From: Bolinopsis microptera
Taxonomy: Eukaryota > Ctenophora > Tentaculata > Lobata > Bolinopsidae
Direction of reading: 5' to 3'
Length of the DNA stretch: 60,000 nt
NCBI RefSeq assembly: GCF_026151205.1
Contig: NC_087072.1
Span: forward strand, 24,581,799 to 24,641,798
The notes beneath the pieces are model-generated. The model was not told where the DNA came from and ran no database searches. It was given only the letters and a program-made list of their open reading frames with translations. Position 1 is the first letter of the stretch. Each line of letters begins with the position of its first letter. Made by a program: the position numbers and the translations under genes. Below, in pieces: positions 10,106-20,354 of this stretch.

Positions 10106-11798
10106 ATAACTGATCTCTTGATGGTATCGAAGGCCGAGCTCATGTAGATTCCCATCTTGTGGAACTCCCATCTCTTCTCTTTCACAACAGAAATCAGAAT
10201 TCGTTGAGTCCAGACAATATTGGCACAACTATGACCAGCCTTGTAGGCATTTTGCCATGGTCCTGTGTACTCTGCAATTTGTCTTTGAATTCTGTGTAGA
10301 CTGTAGAGTAATCAAGGAGAGCAGTTTCCTAGTTCCATCCAGAAGGCAAAGAGGTGATCTGAGGCTCTTTAGAGGTCCTTTTGGTTGCCCTGGCTTCTGA
10401 AGAGGGGTTAGAAACCCTTCTGTAAAAGAGGGTACATGCTCATGTACTTCAAATGATCGATTAATGAGACATGCATATTGCTGGAAGAATACAGGTGGTG
10501 CGTACTTCAGCAGCTCGTTAGGAATCTCATCAGGACCTACTGCTTTCCCATTTTTCAACTTTGAAGCAGCATATTGGACTTCTAAGGAAGTTATAGGAGT
10601 ATTCAGAGGACGTGGGGGTCCAGTGAAAGGTACCAAAGGAGGGTCTGAGCTGGTGTAGTGATTTTTAAACCACTCTCTAATGATACTTGCTTTCTCATCG
10701 TCACTTGCAACTAGCTGATTTTCAGAGTTTAAGACAGATATTGGCTCTGACTCTTTGTTGGCAGCAAGAGCTCTGGTAGCCTCGAACATCCTCTTCGTGT
10801 CATCTGCAGCATTGATGGTGTCAGCTAGTTGGTTGGCTAGAGCTGTCTCTAGATCTTTAAGACGTTTATTGATATCGTTCTTGAGTTTATTGATACGCTT
10901 TCTCAATACTGTCCTGTCTCTAACTGAATTGTCGTTGAGTTCTTGTAAAAGTTTGTGTTTCTCGTCAGACATATTGCATACATGCTGATCTGATGAATGA
11001 TGATGTCTTTGGGTTTTCTTCTTGACACCCACAGTGTTAGAGGCTGAAGACTTGATAGTTTCAAACAGCTGTTCGAATCCTGTCTTAGTGTCAGCGGAAG
11101 GAGGAAGACTGTCAATTTGCTGAGTGACAGTTTGCTGGTACTGATCTTGTAGTTCCTTGTTACAAACCAGAGATGTCGTGTTGTACCTTTTAGCAGCTGA
11201 TGTTCTGTTTCGGTATAACTTAGTTTGCTGCCTCAGGTCTATGGTAGCTTTTACAATCTTATGATCAGAATGTAGTTTAGCTCCTGCATAGGCCATAGGC
11301 CCTTGCATCATTGAGAAAAACAGTGCTGCGTGACCGGCATATAAATACATAATCAATCTGAGAAAAATAAGGGGAACTTCTTTTGGTCTTCTTGTCTTTC
11401 ACCCAACCATTTCTTGTGGTTATATGACGACTGGAATGACAAAATGCAGTGTTTGCAGCAAACAAACCATTAGAAACAAGAAAGTCCAATAATCTCTCAC
11501 CATTTTCATTTCGTCTTCCAACGCCATGCCTTCCAATGTTCTTATGAAGGCCATTTTGAAAGTCATGATCAGACCTTTTGCCAAGTTTGGCATCGAAATC
11601 TCCTAGGATCCAGATTTCATGTCTTGCAGGCACATTATAATTGCTTCCTGAAGCTCACAGTAAAACTGGTCAGTAGCAGCCGGATTTGATAAAGTTTTTG
11701 GGTTGGTTGGACTGTAACAGTTCACGATTCGCATTTTGCATGGTGGTTTGTTAACAAACTTGGATGGAATAAAAAAGTCCATGAAAGCAACTCGATCA
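10105..11798 (-). pseudogene. Broken LINE: endonuclease end and start of reverse transcriptase
   Basis: Minus-strand fragment of a non-LTR retrotransposon. Frames at 11603-11818, 11277-11633 and 10229-11356 together give the later part of an APE-type endonuclease (including the SDHKIV motif near 11260), a linker, and the first RT blocks (VGPDEIPNELLKY near 10530; MSSAFDTI, with the block A aspartate, near 10130). Frameshifts separate the pieces. The copy stops before the catalytic block C, so it is dead. It lies in the intron between the LDLa and TSP1 exons. The C-terminal truncation coincides with the end of duplicated segment B. Confidence 0.85.
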
Positions 11799-12607
11799 TG
11801 CCCCACGAAAAACCTCACCGAACCTCCACGCGGTGTGGGGTGGGTGGCTCGAACGGGAGGTGCATGGGTGTTTCTAACCTATGCAAAGGAAGGGACTAGC
11901 CATCTCTACAACAAAGGAAAGGCTCTAATAGCCTTTACTAACCTTAGAACCGCAGCATAACCGCTTTTCCCACAGGCAAATAACACCTTCCGCAGGAAAC
12001 TAACACGCTCACAGGCTCCCACATGACGTGTAACCCCTGGATTTGGTTTTGGATCGGACACTCAAAACTACGATAGAGGAGCGGTCTACACGCTCACAGA
12101 CTACCACGTCTCGTGTAACCCCAGGATTTAACACGCTCACAGGCTACCACGTCTCGTGTAACCCTAGGATTTAACACGCTCACAGGCTACCACGTCTCGT
12201 GTAACCCTAGGACTTTAACACTTAACAGACTCTAACACGCTCACAGGCTTCCACGTCTCGGTTTTGGATCGGTTTTGGATCGGACACTCAAAACAACGAT
12301 AGAGGAGCGGTCTACAGTGACAGAGTGACGTTACAGGAACATTGCATACTCATACGAGTTGCACGTAGCAGGCCATGACCTCTCCTGGAAGTCCCTGTCT
12401 CTCCGTCGTTAACCCGGCGGGGTTGCACCAGGGGCGGTGGTAACAGAACTTCAAGACTCTCGGAGTCTGTTGTCGATATCTATATTTAATATATTTATGG
12501 TATATAATTTGGGAGTCTCTCTCTCCGGCAGCAGGAGTTGGAGAATGGGGACGCGTTGTGAAAGCCACCGTAACGAAGTCTTACTGTCGACGCCGACCAA
12601 TCAAAAG
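11799..12607. mobile_element. 809 bp insertion in the LINE, with 14 bp target duplication
   Basis: The 14 bp AAGCAACTCGATCA occurs on both sides (11785-11798 and 12608-12621), and the LINE endonuclease frame continues across it when one copy is removed. The interior has a minisatellite of ~43 bp units with CTCACAGGCTACCACGTCTCG (about 12000-12260) and a duplicated TTTTGGATCGGACACTCAAAAC motif (12047, 12269). No protein frame is convincing. A target duplication of this length suggests target-primed retroposition (a SINE-like element), but no poly-A tail or pol III boxes are clear. Confidence 0.75.
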
Positions 12608-12900
12608 AAGCAACTCGATCACTGATCTCATGAAATGAACGGAAATAATGATTGACACGAGCGTTGATTAAGAAACCCGTCCACCATGACGTCAGACGTC
12701 CTGTCTTCTGATCAAACAAAAAGAGGCGATGATTTCCTGGTAGTTTCTTATCCTCAAACTGACAAATTTTAGTCTCTTAAATCCCTATAATGTCCAAGTC
12801 ATACCTGTCACAGTCGTTAGCAAGCAAGCACTGCTTGTCTGTCTTCGTCAAACCTCGATCATTCCAAGTAGCAAAGCCGAGAAGAGCAATTGGTAACAAG
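12608..12900 (-). pseudogene. Broken LINE: start of the endonuclease domain
   Basis: Minus strand. A reading around 12760-12870 gives ATWNDRGL, then KQCLLANDCDRYDLDIIGI, an in-frame stop, ETKICQ: the typical N-terminal strand and catalytic-Glu region of LINE APE endonucleases. It continues in ...INARVNHYFRSFHEISDRVA to the insertion point at 12621. Same element as 10105-11798. Confidence 0.75.
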
Positions 12901-13322
12901 GATTACGGTGACCAGTTCTACAGCGATCTTTCGCGTAGGGGTAGATAGTCTGGTTGCAGCCACCATGCGAGTCCATCACGAACTACACGCCATCCTAATC
13001 ATTGGTTTAATACGGTTAGACGGTTAGAAATTATCGCCGATAACCGATAATGACTTTTTCACAAATTATCGCCGATAATATCGGTTGCGAACCCTTTTAT
13101 TGATACAAATTCGGGGAATTTAGTACTTATATTAGTATTACTTATATTTATTATGAATACTTTTATGTTGGTCAAACGTAGATTTATATATGATTGCGTT
13201 TATTGCATTTGGTATTATGAGATGGCGGGAGCTATATCGGACTATTATAATAGCTGTAAGATGTTATTTCAGAATTTTAGGTTTTAGGGTAAAATTTACA
13301 AGTAAGTTTATCAATACTCAAC
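12901..13322. other. Intron with dispersed repeat
   Basis: Contains a TTATCGCCGATAA inverted motif pair (13025-13080). From 13097 it carries a copy of the block (GATACAAATTCGG ... TTATGTTGGTCAAACG) that recurs in each unit of the exon array. Confidence 0.6.
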
Positions 13323-13442
13323 CTGGGCAATTATCTTCATCTGAACCATCTTCACAATCTGCTGAACCATCACAAAAAGAATTGTCCTCAATACATTGCA
13401 CTCCATCCGCACAACGTGCCTTCCCTTTCTCACATTCCGCTC
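13323..13442 (-). CDS. LDL-receptor class A domain exon
   Basis: 120 nt between acceptor CCCCCAG and donor G|GTTGAG, phase 1-1. Translation gives the six-cysteine LDLa pattern: CEKGKARCADGVQC, IEDNSFCDGSADC and EDGSDEDNC. The calcium-binding acidic residues of the DGSxDCxDGSDE signature are all present. LDLa modules bind ligands in a calcium-dependent way on surface or secreted proteins. The matching strand and phase with the F5/8 and TSP1 exons support one gene. It is hidden behind a longer opposite-strand open frame. Confidence 0.85.
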
Positions 13443-13696
13443 CTGGGGGATTAGTTGATGTTTGTAATTATATTTAAAGAATATAGAAGTATGGATTATT
13501 ATAAAATTATTATAAAATTAGTATGGGAAAAGCGAGCGACCGATTTCATTCTCGTATCATTTTGCATATTTTGCAGAAGGTCAACCAAATTAATATCATT
13601 TCCTTTAGGTTGGGAAAGAGAGACACTGCAGCAGCGGTCCACTCTACCCATGATTATGGGTTTTGGTCAAATTTGTTTCTCTTTAATACAATTCAC

Positions 13697-14182
13697 CTGT
13701 TACAACAACTTCGGCTACATTTATGTTCCCTATACTCTTGCTGAGCTTTACAGTGTCCCCGTCAGTGTCACAAATCAGTGTGTAGATCTGGTCTGCCTGC
13801 TCTAGTCCGTATGTTAGTTGGAGTGTCCTGCAGGAGCTCTGTTTTACCTCTCCTTGGTACACTGACACATCTACTTCGTTATGACCATCCACACACATCT
13901 TAAACTGAGCTTCTTTCTCTGCACACCATTGACTTTCAGGACGGTTTTGGTACCAGTTGGTATAAAATTGGTGGTAGATAAGGACCTTGTGGATAAAGTA
14001 GGTTCCATCAAACTCTAACTTTATCCAGCCTGCTCCGTTATCAGCCTTTGTAGCTGCCATAGTTGAGAGGTCTTTATCGATTGCATGTGTTGCTGCAAAT
14101 TGTTCCTCGTTGCCATAAAGTGTTTCTCCTTGTGTAACCTTTGTGGGGGTTAACTCTGCGACTGCCGACTTTAGCTTTAGAC
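13697..14182 (-). CDS. F5/8-type (discoidin-like) domain exon, copy 4 in gene order
   Basis: 486 nt, acceptor TACTTCAG, donor ACAG|GTGAAT, phase 1-1. The 162-residue product resembles galactose-binding-like jelly-roll modules (F5/8 type C/fucolectin superfamily): THAIDKDLSTMAAT near the start, GWIKLEFDGTYFIHKVLIY in the middle, and NINVAEVVVTG at the end. Two cysteines (WCAE..., MCVDG) lie centrally and two more (SSC, LIC) follow. Such domains usually bind sugars or membranes. The predicted protein is identical to copies 1 and 2. The exact subfamily is uncertain. Confidence 0.8.
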
Positions 14183-14663
14183 CTGAAGTATCACAATTAA
14201 AATACTGCACATTTACCTATTTGATACAAATTCGGAGAATTTAGTACTTATATTACTTATATTTATTATGAATACTTTTATGTTGGTCAAACGTATTTTA
14301 TATATGATTGCGTTTATTGCATACGGTTTTATGAAATGACTCTCACTCAATAAACGTCAGCTAATTCACTAACTACCACTCTTATCCCGAAATACTAGGT
14401 GTCGACCCGAACGCAACCCAAAGAGATTTTTACAGCATGTGATTGATTTAATTAATCGAAACTTATTACAATTCGTAAGCCGTGAATGAATGAGAAAATC
14501 GAGCGACCAATTTCATCCTCGTATCATTTTGCATATTTTGCAGACGCGGTCAATCAAATTAATATCATTTCCTTTTGGTTGGGAAAGAGAGACACTGGCA
14601 GCGGTCCACTCTACCCATGATTATGGGTTTTGGTCAAATTTGTTTCTCTTTAATACAATTCAC

Positions 14664-15149
14664 CTGTTACAACAACTTCGGCTACATTTATGTTCCCTAT
14701 ACTCTTGCTGAGCTTTACAGTGTCCCCGTCAGTGTCACAAATCAGTGTGTAGATCTGGTCTGCCTGCTCTAGTCCGTATGTTAGTTGGAGTGTCCCGCAG
14801 GAGCTCTGTTTTACCTCTCCCTGGTACACTGACACATCTACTTTGTTATGACCATCCACACACATCTTAGACTGAGCTTCTTTCTCTGCACACCATTGAC
14901 TTTCAGGACGGTTTTGGTACCAGTTGGTATAAAATTGGTGGTAGATAAGGACCTTGTGGATAAAGTAGGTTCCATCAAACTCTAACTTTATCCAGCCTGC
15001 TCCGTTATCAGCCTTTGTAGCTGCCATAGTTGAGAGGTCTTTATCGATTGCATGTGTTGCTGCAAATTGTTCCTCGTTGCCATAAAGTGTTTCTCCTTGT
15101 GTAACCTTTGTGGGGGTTAACTCTGCGACTGCCGACTTTAGCTTTAGAC
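14664..15149 (-). CDS. F5/8-type domain exon, copy 3 in gene order (variant)
   Basis: Same exon as its neighbours but with three visible replacements: F to S before KMCVDG, E to K in GHNEVDV, and R to G after SSC. Frame, splice sites and phase 1-1 are intact, so it should be a functional module. It is the only divergent copy of the four. Confidence 0.8.
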
Positions 15150-15630
15150 CTGAAGTATCACAATTAAAATACTGCACATTTACCTATTTGATACAAATTC
15201 GGAGAATTTAGTACTTATATTACTTATATTTATTATGAATACTTTTATGTTGGTCAAACGTATTTTATATATGATTGCGTTTATTGCATACGGTTTTATG
15301 AAATGACTCTCACTCAATAAACGTCAGCTAATTCACTAACTACCACTCTTATCCCGAAATACTAGGTGTCGACCCGAACGCAACCCAAAGAGATTTTTAC
15401 AGCATGTGATTGATTTAATTAATCGAAACTTATTACAATTCGTAAGCCGTGAATGAATGAGAAAATCGAGCGACCAATTTCATCCTCGTATCATTTTGCA
15501 TATTTTGCAGACGCGGTCAATCAAATTAATATCATTTCCTTTTGGTTGGGAAAGAGAGACACTGGCAGCGGTCCACTCTACCCATGATTATGGGTTTTGG
15601 TCAAATTTGTTTCTCTTTAATACAATTCAC

Positions 15631-16116
15631 CTGTTACAACAACTTCGGCTACATTTATGTTCCCTATACTCTTGCTGAGCTTTACAGTGTCCCCGTCAGT
15701 GTCACAAATCAGTGTGTAGATCTGGTCTGCCTGCTCTAGTCCGTATGTTAGTTGGAGTGTCCTGCAGGAGCTCTGTTTTACCTCTCCTTGGTACACTGAC
15801 ACATCTACTTCGTTATGACCATCCACACACATCTTAAACTGAGCTTCTTTCTCTGCACACCATTGACTTTCAGGACGGTTTTGGTACCAGTTGGTATAAA
15901 ATTGGTGGTAGATAAGGACCTTGTGGATAAAGTAGGTTCCATCAAACTCTAACTTTATCCAGCCTGCTCCGTTATCAGCCTTTGTAGCTGCCATAGTTGA
16001 GAGGTCTTTATCGATTGCATGTGTTGCTGCAAATTGTTCCTCGTTGCCATAAAGTGTTTCTCCTTGTGTAACCTTTGTGGGGGTTAACTCTGCGACTGCC
16101 GACTTTAGCTTTAGAC
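15631..16116 (-). CDS. F5/8-type domain exon, copy 2 in gene order
   Basis: 486 nt, phase 1-1, with the same boundaries as the other copies (TACTTCAG acceptor, ACAG|GTGAAT donor). The predicted protein is identical to the copies at 13697 and 16598. Confidence 0.8.
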
Positions 16117-16597
16117 CTGAAGTATCACAATTAAAATACTGCACATTTACCTATTTGATACAAATTCGGAGAATTTAGTACTTATATTACTTATATTTAT
16201 TATGAATACTTTTATGTTGGTCAAACGTATTTTATATATGATTGCGTTTATTGCATACGGTTTTATGAAATGACTCTCACTCAATAAACGTCAGCTAATT
16301 CACTAACTACCACTCTTATCCCGAAATACTAGGTGTCGACCCGAACGCAACCCAAAGAGATTTTTACAGCATGTGATTGATTTAATTAATCGAAACTTAT
16401 TACAATTCGTAAGCCGTGAATGAATGAGAAAATCGAGCGACCAATTTCATCCTCGTATCATTTTGCATATTTTGCAGACGCGGTCAATCAAATTAATATC
16501 ATTTCCTTTTGGTTGGGAAAGAGAGACACTGGCAGCGGTCCACTCTACCCATGATTATGGGTTTTGGTCAAATTTGTTTCTCTTTAATACAATTCAC

Positions 16598-17083
16598 CTG
16601 TTACAACAACTTCGGCTACATTTATGTTCCCTATACTCTTGCTGAGCTTTACAGTGTCCCCGTCAGTGTCACAAATCAGTGTGTAGATCTGGTCTGCCTG
16701 CTCTAGTCCGTATGTTAGTTGGAGTGTCCTGCAGGAGCTCTGTTTTACCTCTCCTTGGTACACTGACACATCTACTTCGTTATGACCATCCACACACATC
16801 TTAAACTGAGCTTCTTTCTCTGCACACCATTGACTTTCAGGACGGTTTTGGTACCAGTTGGTATAAAATTGGTGGTAGATAAGGACCTTGTGGATAAAGT
16901 AGGTTCCATCAAACTCTAACTTTATCCAGCCTGCTCCGTTATCAGCCTTTGTAGCTGCCATAGTTGAGAGGTCTTTATCGATTGCATGTGTTGCTGCAAA
17001 TTGTTCCTCGTTGCCATAAAGTGTTTCTCCTTGTGTAACCTTTGTGGGGGTTAACTCTGCGACTGCCGACTTTAGCTTTAGAC
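16598..17083 (-). CDS. F5/8-type domain exon, copy 1 in gene order
   Basis: Most upstream module seen. 486 nt, phase 1-1, identical in protein to copies 2 and 4. Because it starts in phase 1 and has no signal peptide, exons further upstream (beyond 17.4 kb) must exist; I did not find them before the mobile-element block at 17.4-26 kb, so the 5' end may be past it or lost. Confidence 0.8.
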
Positions 17084-17452
17084 CTGAAGTATCACAATTA
17101 AAATACTGCACATTTACCTATTTGATACAAATTCGGAGAATTTAGTACTTATATTACTTATATTTATTATGAATACTTTTATGTTGGTCAAACGTATTTT
17201 TATATATGATTGCGTTTATTGCATTCGGTTTTATGAAATGACTCTTACTCAATAAACGCGTCAGCTAATTCACTAACTACCACCCTTATCCCGAAATACT
17301 AGGTGTCGACCCGAACGCAACCCAAAGAGATTTTTACAGCATGTGATTGATTTAATTAATCGAAACTTATTACAATTCGTAAGCCGTGAATGAATGAGAA
17401 AATCGAGCGACCAATTTCATCCTCGTAATAATCAGTCTCCTATCTGCAGACA

Positions 17453-17752
17453 ACCTTATAACGTAAATGTGGCACTGTGGCACTCGTGGCACATGCTACA
17501 TATATAAATATCTTACCACCAAAATTAAAGTGCCGCAAGTGCCACATGCTACATATGATAGTGCCACAAGTGCCACATGTGAGTGCCACAAGTGCCACAT
17601 GCTACATATGATAGTGCCACAAGTGCCACATGTGAGTGCCGCAAGTGCCACATGCTACATATGATAGTGCCACAAGTGCCACATGTGAGTGTCGCAAGTG
17701 CCACATGTTAGTGCCACAAGTGTCACAGTGCCACATTTACGTAATAAGGTCG
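17453..17752. mobile_element. Foldback element with GTGCCACA minisatellite
   Basis: The ends are inverted copies: CTTATAACGTAAATGTGGCA (17454) and its complement ending TGCCACATTTACGTAATAAG (to 17748). Between are short repeats of AGTGCCACAAGTGCCACATG alternating with CTACATATGAT. The interior repeat uses the same TGCCAC word as the ends, so the minisatellite probably grew from the terminal repeat. The short open frame here is repeat translation. Confidence 0.75.
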
Positions 17753-19326
17753 GCTCAATAATTGAAACTCGATAATGAAAAACTCCGCAACCAGAGGTGA
17801 AAATTAAAAACTACTTTATCAACGAAGGTCTACCTGGAACGGTCTAAGTCTAGGCTACATTAATAACAGAAATTCAACAAAGTGACTGATAAGAAACACA
17901 GATCATTCTTTAAGGGGGGGGGGGGGGGGCGGGGGACCAGTGACCGAACTTTTGTGGGGGTCCCGGACCCCAACCGCCAAACTGTGCCCGCGGGGCGGCC
18001 ACGCCCATATTTGGTCCAAATTAGGCCAATTTAGCCAAATACCCTGAATATGCCCAAAACCCAGGTTCATGGTGCTTCTACTTGTAGCTAGTGGTCTCCT
18101 GAACTCGTATATGAAATTTCATCAAGATTGGACAAAAAATGACTGAGTTATGAGCCAAAAACCATATGCCCATATTTGGGCATACGCACTAAATTTGGTA
18201 GATTTCGTCCCATAAATTAGTCAAGTATCAATATTTTTGGATGAGACTAACTTTATATGAAAGGTAGGCCTAAAACACATATTCTCTGTCAGTTATAGCT
18301 TTATATCTGTTTAAATGTGGATACTATTACTATTACTAAGGCGAAAATACCCCAAAAAAATAAACAAAATTGCCCGTATTATATTTTTGTTCGTGATATT
18401 CGAGGAATTGATTTCATCAATTTGGAAATAACTCAATCAGTTTTCAAAATTTTTGCATGAAATTTTCGGAATCGATTCTAAATCGCATTTCAACCTTATT
18501 CTAGGAAGTCGATTTTTTTCTTTTCACCCTTTTGTAAAAAGGCAATAGTGAAAGGTTACGAATGGACATTTTTGCAGAAAAACGTGGATTCTTGGGATTG
18601 CATTAGTATAGGTGGGTCAAATATATGTCGTGTTCCTTGCTTACTTTAGGTAGTGCGCCATCGACAGTGAGCCGCGCGTGCCGACTGTAGGATGGTTTTT
18701 TAGCGCTAATTTCGGCCAGCACAATTTTCTTCAAACAAATAGATATTCAGTATACTTCCCGACCTCCGATTGCAACAAAAATTGGTTAGCTTACTCATTG
18801 ACTTACAAGGAAAGTGTCCGAAAAATTTAAAGCATATCCAACCATCAGAAATTATGTTACAGCTAAAAGCAGCGCATTTTGCCCCATTTTCATCACTATA
18901 TCAACTCCGATATCCACCAAATTTTTCGGACAGTTGTGAAAGCCCTATTGGAAGGTCGTCGCCAATTTTCAGAATGATCTCATTCAAAGAACCGAAGATA
19001 AATCCAAATAATACGACAAAAATCAACGAATTTGGTCAAATTTGGTCAAATTACGCGACTTTTACAGCTAATTTTGCTCCAAAAGCCGCGCACCATCAAA
19101 TATGGCACCTAGGCGAAACTCACTGATCTTTCCAAAAAAGATATGACAAATTTGGTATTGTGAAAATTCTCACAGTCTCTAGAAAACAATGGTACAAAAA
19201 TTTTTAAAATCCGAGCAAGTTTATTTTTATCGTGCACCTCCTACTTACTTACTTACTTACTTCCGTTCGTTACCATGTCAACTTGCCGCGCGCACGCGCG
19301 CACGGATTGCTTGCGGAGATGTGGTG
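17753..19326. repeat. Poly-G associated repeat and unassigned sequence
   Basis: CTTTAAG followed by 16 G (17914-17929), then GGGGGACCAGTGACCGAAC and a block up to ~18230 with GACTGAGTTATGAGCCAAAA. The same block occurs around 50030-50562, there inverted and next to a 24-C run. 18300-19326 is not assigned; a 118-codon frame at 18770 shows no recognisable domain, and I do not call it. Confidence 0.65.
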
Positions 19327-19700
19327 TATACCCAGAAAAACTTACTGGCTAGCGATATTACTACAGGGTGATCGCCTTTTCAAAGCTTGTTGAGCTCCGC
19401 GCGCGCTCGTAAGTTCATTGAATTGCATTTGCACGCTTCAAACATTCCAAAGATGCAATTGTACAGCGTACCACGTGATACGATTCAGCCAATCAGAGAA
19501 CAACAATCTGCAAAGTTATAGCTGCGCAGTTTTATAAGGCCTAAAATATGACTTTTCGCGATAATTCAAAATCTACGTTGTTTTTAATTTTCCCCCTGAG
19601 GGGAAACGTTATTTTTACAAGGCGAACATTTTGTTGAAAACCAGACGTTTCTATCTCTTTTACTTCCAAAGTTAGGCCCCTACCAGTAAGGTTTCTTGGG
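19327..19700. mobile_element. MITE with CCCAGAAA...TTTCTTGGG ends
   Basis: Left end CCCAGAAAAACTTACTGG (about 19330) and right end CCAGTAAGGTTTCTTGGG (to 19700) are imperfect inverted repeats. The body recurs at 32493-32820, and the left end recurs at ~26304. No transposase. The Gypsy element begins 21 bp beyond its right end. Confidence 0.7.
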
Positions 19701-19721
19701 CCCAGTTGACGCGTAGCAGGG

Positions 19722-19807
19722 TGAAATGACTTGCTCTTACCTTTGTAATAAGAGTGAGCTAAAGCTCCATGCTAAGATAAGTAACATCGTTAGTAACAAT
19801 CATAACA
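19722..19807 (-). repeat. 3' LTR (86 bp)
   Basis: Plus-strand TGAAATGAC...CAATCATAACA, a TG...CA unit identical to 25760-25845. Confidence 0.93.
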
Positions 19808-19959
19808 CTCCTCATATCTCAGATTCCACGTTATCTTCCAATGTATGTTACTAGACGTCTTTCCAAATGATACTTATTTGAATCGTTATCTATCTGCGTA
19901 TCCTTTACATCCTTCCCAATCAATAAGCTGGATATTGACATTGGGGTAAAAGTCCAACG

Positions 19960-20215
19960 TGATAAAATATTATTATTCATGTAAATAATGTCCCTCATGA
20001 TAATAATAGTGTCCGTTCATCACGTTATAATAAGATTCTTATCGTCAATAAAATATTATTAATCATGTAAATAACGTCCCTCATGATAATAATAATGTCT
20101 GTTCATCACGTTATAACAAGATTCTCATTGTCAATAATATATTATTAATCATGTAAATAATGTCCCTCATGATAATAATAATGTCCGTTCCTCGCGTTAT
20201 AACAAAATGACGGTC
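19960..20215. repeat. 86 bp tandem repeat x3 in the retrotransposon 3' region
   Basis: TCCCTCATGATAATAAT recurs at 19991, 20077 and 20163, a period of 86 bp. The units lie between the pol stop codon and the 3' LTR and are unrelated in sequence to the LTR despite the equal length. Confidence 0.85.
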
Positions 20216-20354
20216 ATGAACTGACTGTCATGTATAATATAATATCGTTATGTATCATATTAATCCAATAGTCATGATAAATAGTATAACATATTTGTAT
20301 CATTTCTATCATGTCCCAAATGTCCTATTACCCTCTGAAATACCCCAAATTCCA

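Larger units (their letters stand above)
13507..17427. repeat. 967 bp tandem array: four exon+intron units and a partial
   Basis: Equivalent positions recur every 967 bp (exon starts 14182, 15149, 16116, 17083 on the minus strand). Each unit holds one 486 bp F5/8-like exon and ~481 bp of intron; the intron includes the dispersed GAGAGACACTGG repeat. A final exon-less partial unit ends at 17427. Identity is near total, pointing to very recent amplification or strong conversion. Confidence 0.95.

Noticed and set aside
13455-13805. Plus-strand frame over the exon array, repeated at each unit
   Set aside because: Antisense to the F5/8 exon and the intronic repeat.
17467-17740. Regular short repeats suggesting a CRISPR-like array
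   Set aside because: Units are contiguous minisatellite without unique spacers, in an animal genome.
18770-19126. 118-codon plus frame
   Set aside because: No domain, no splice context, repeat-rich surroundings.
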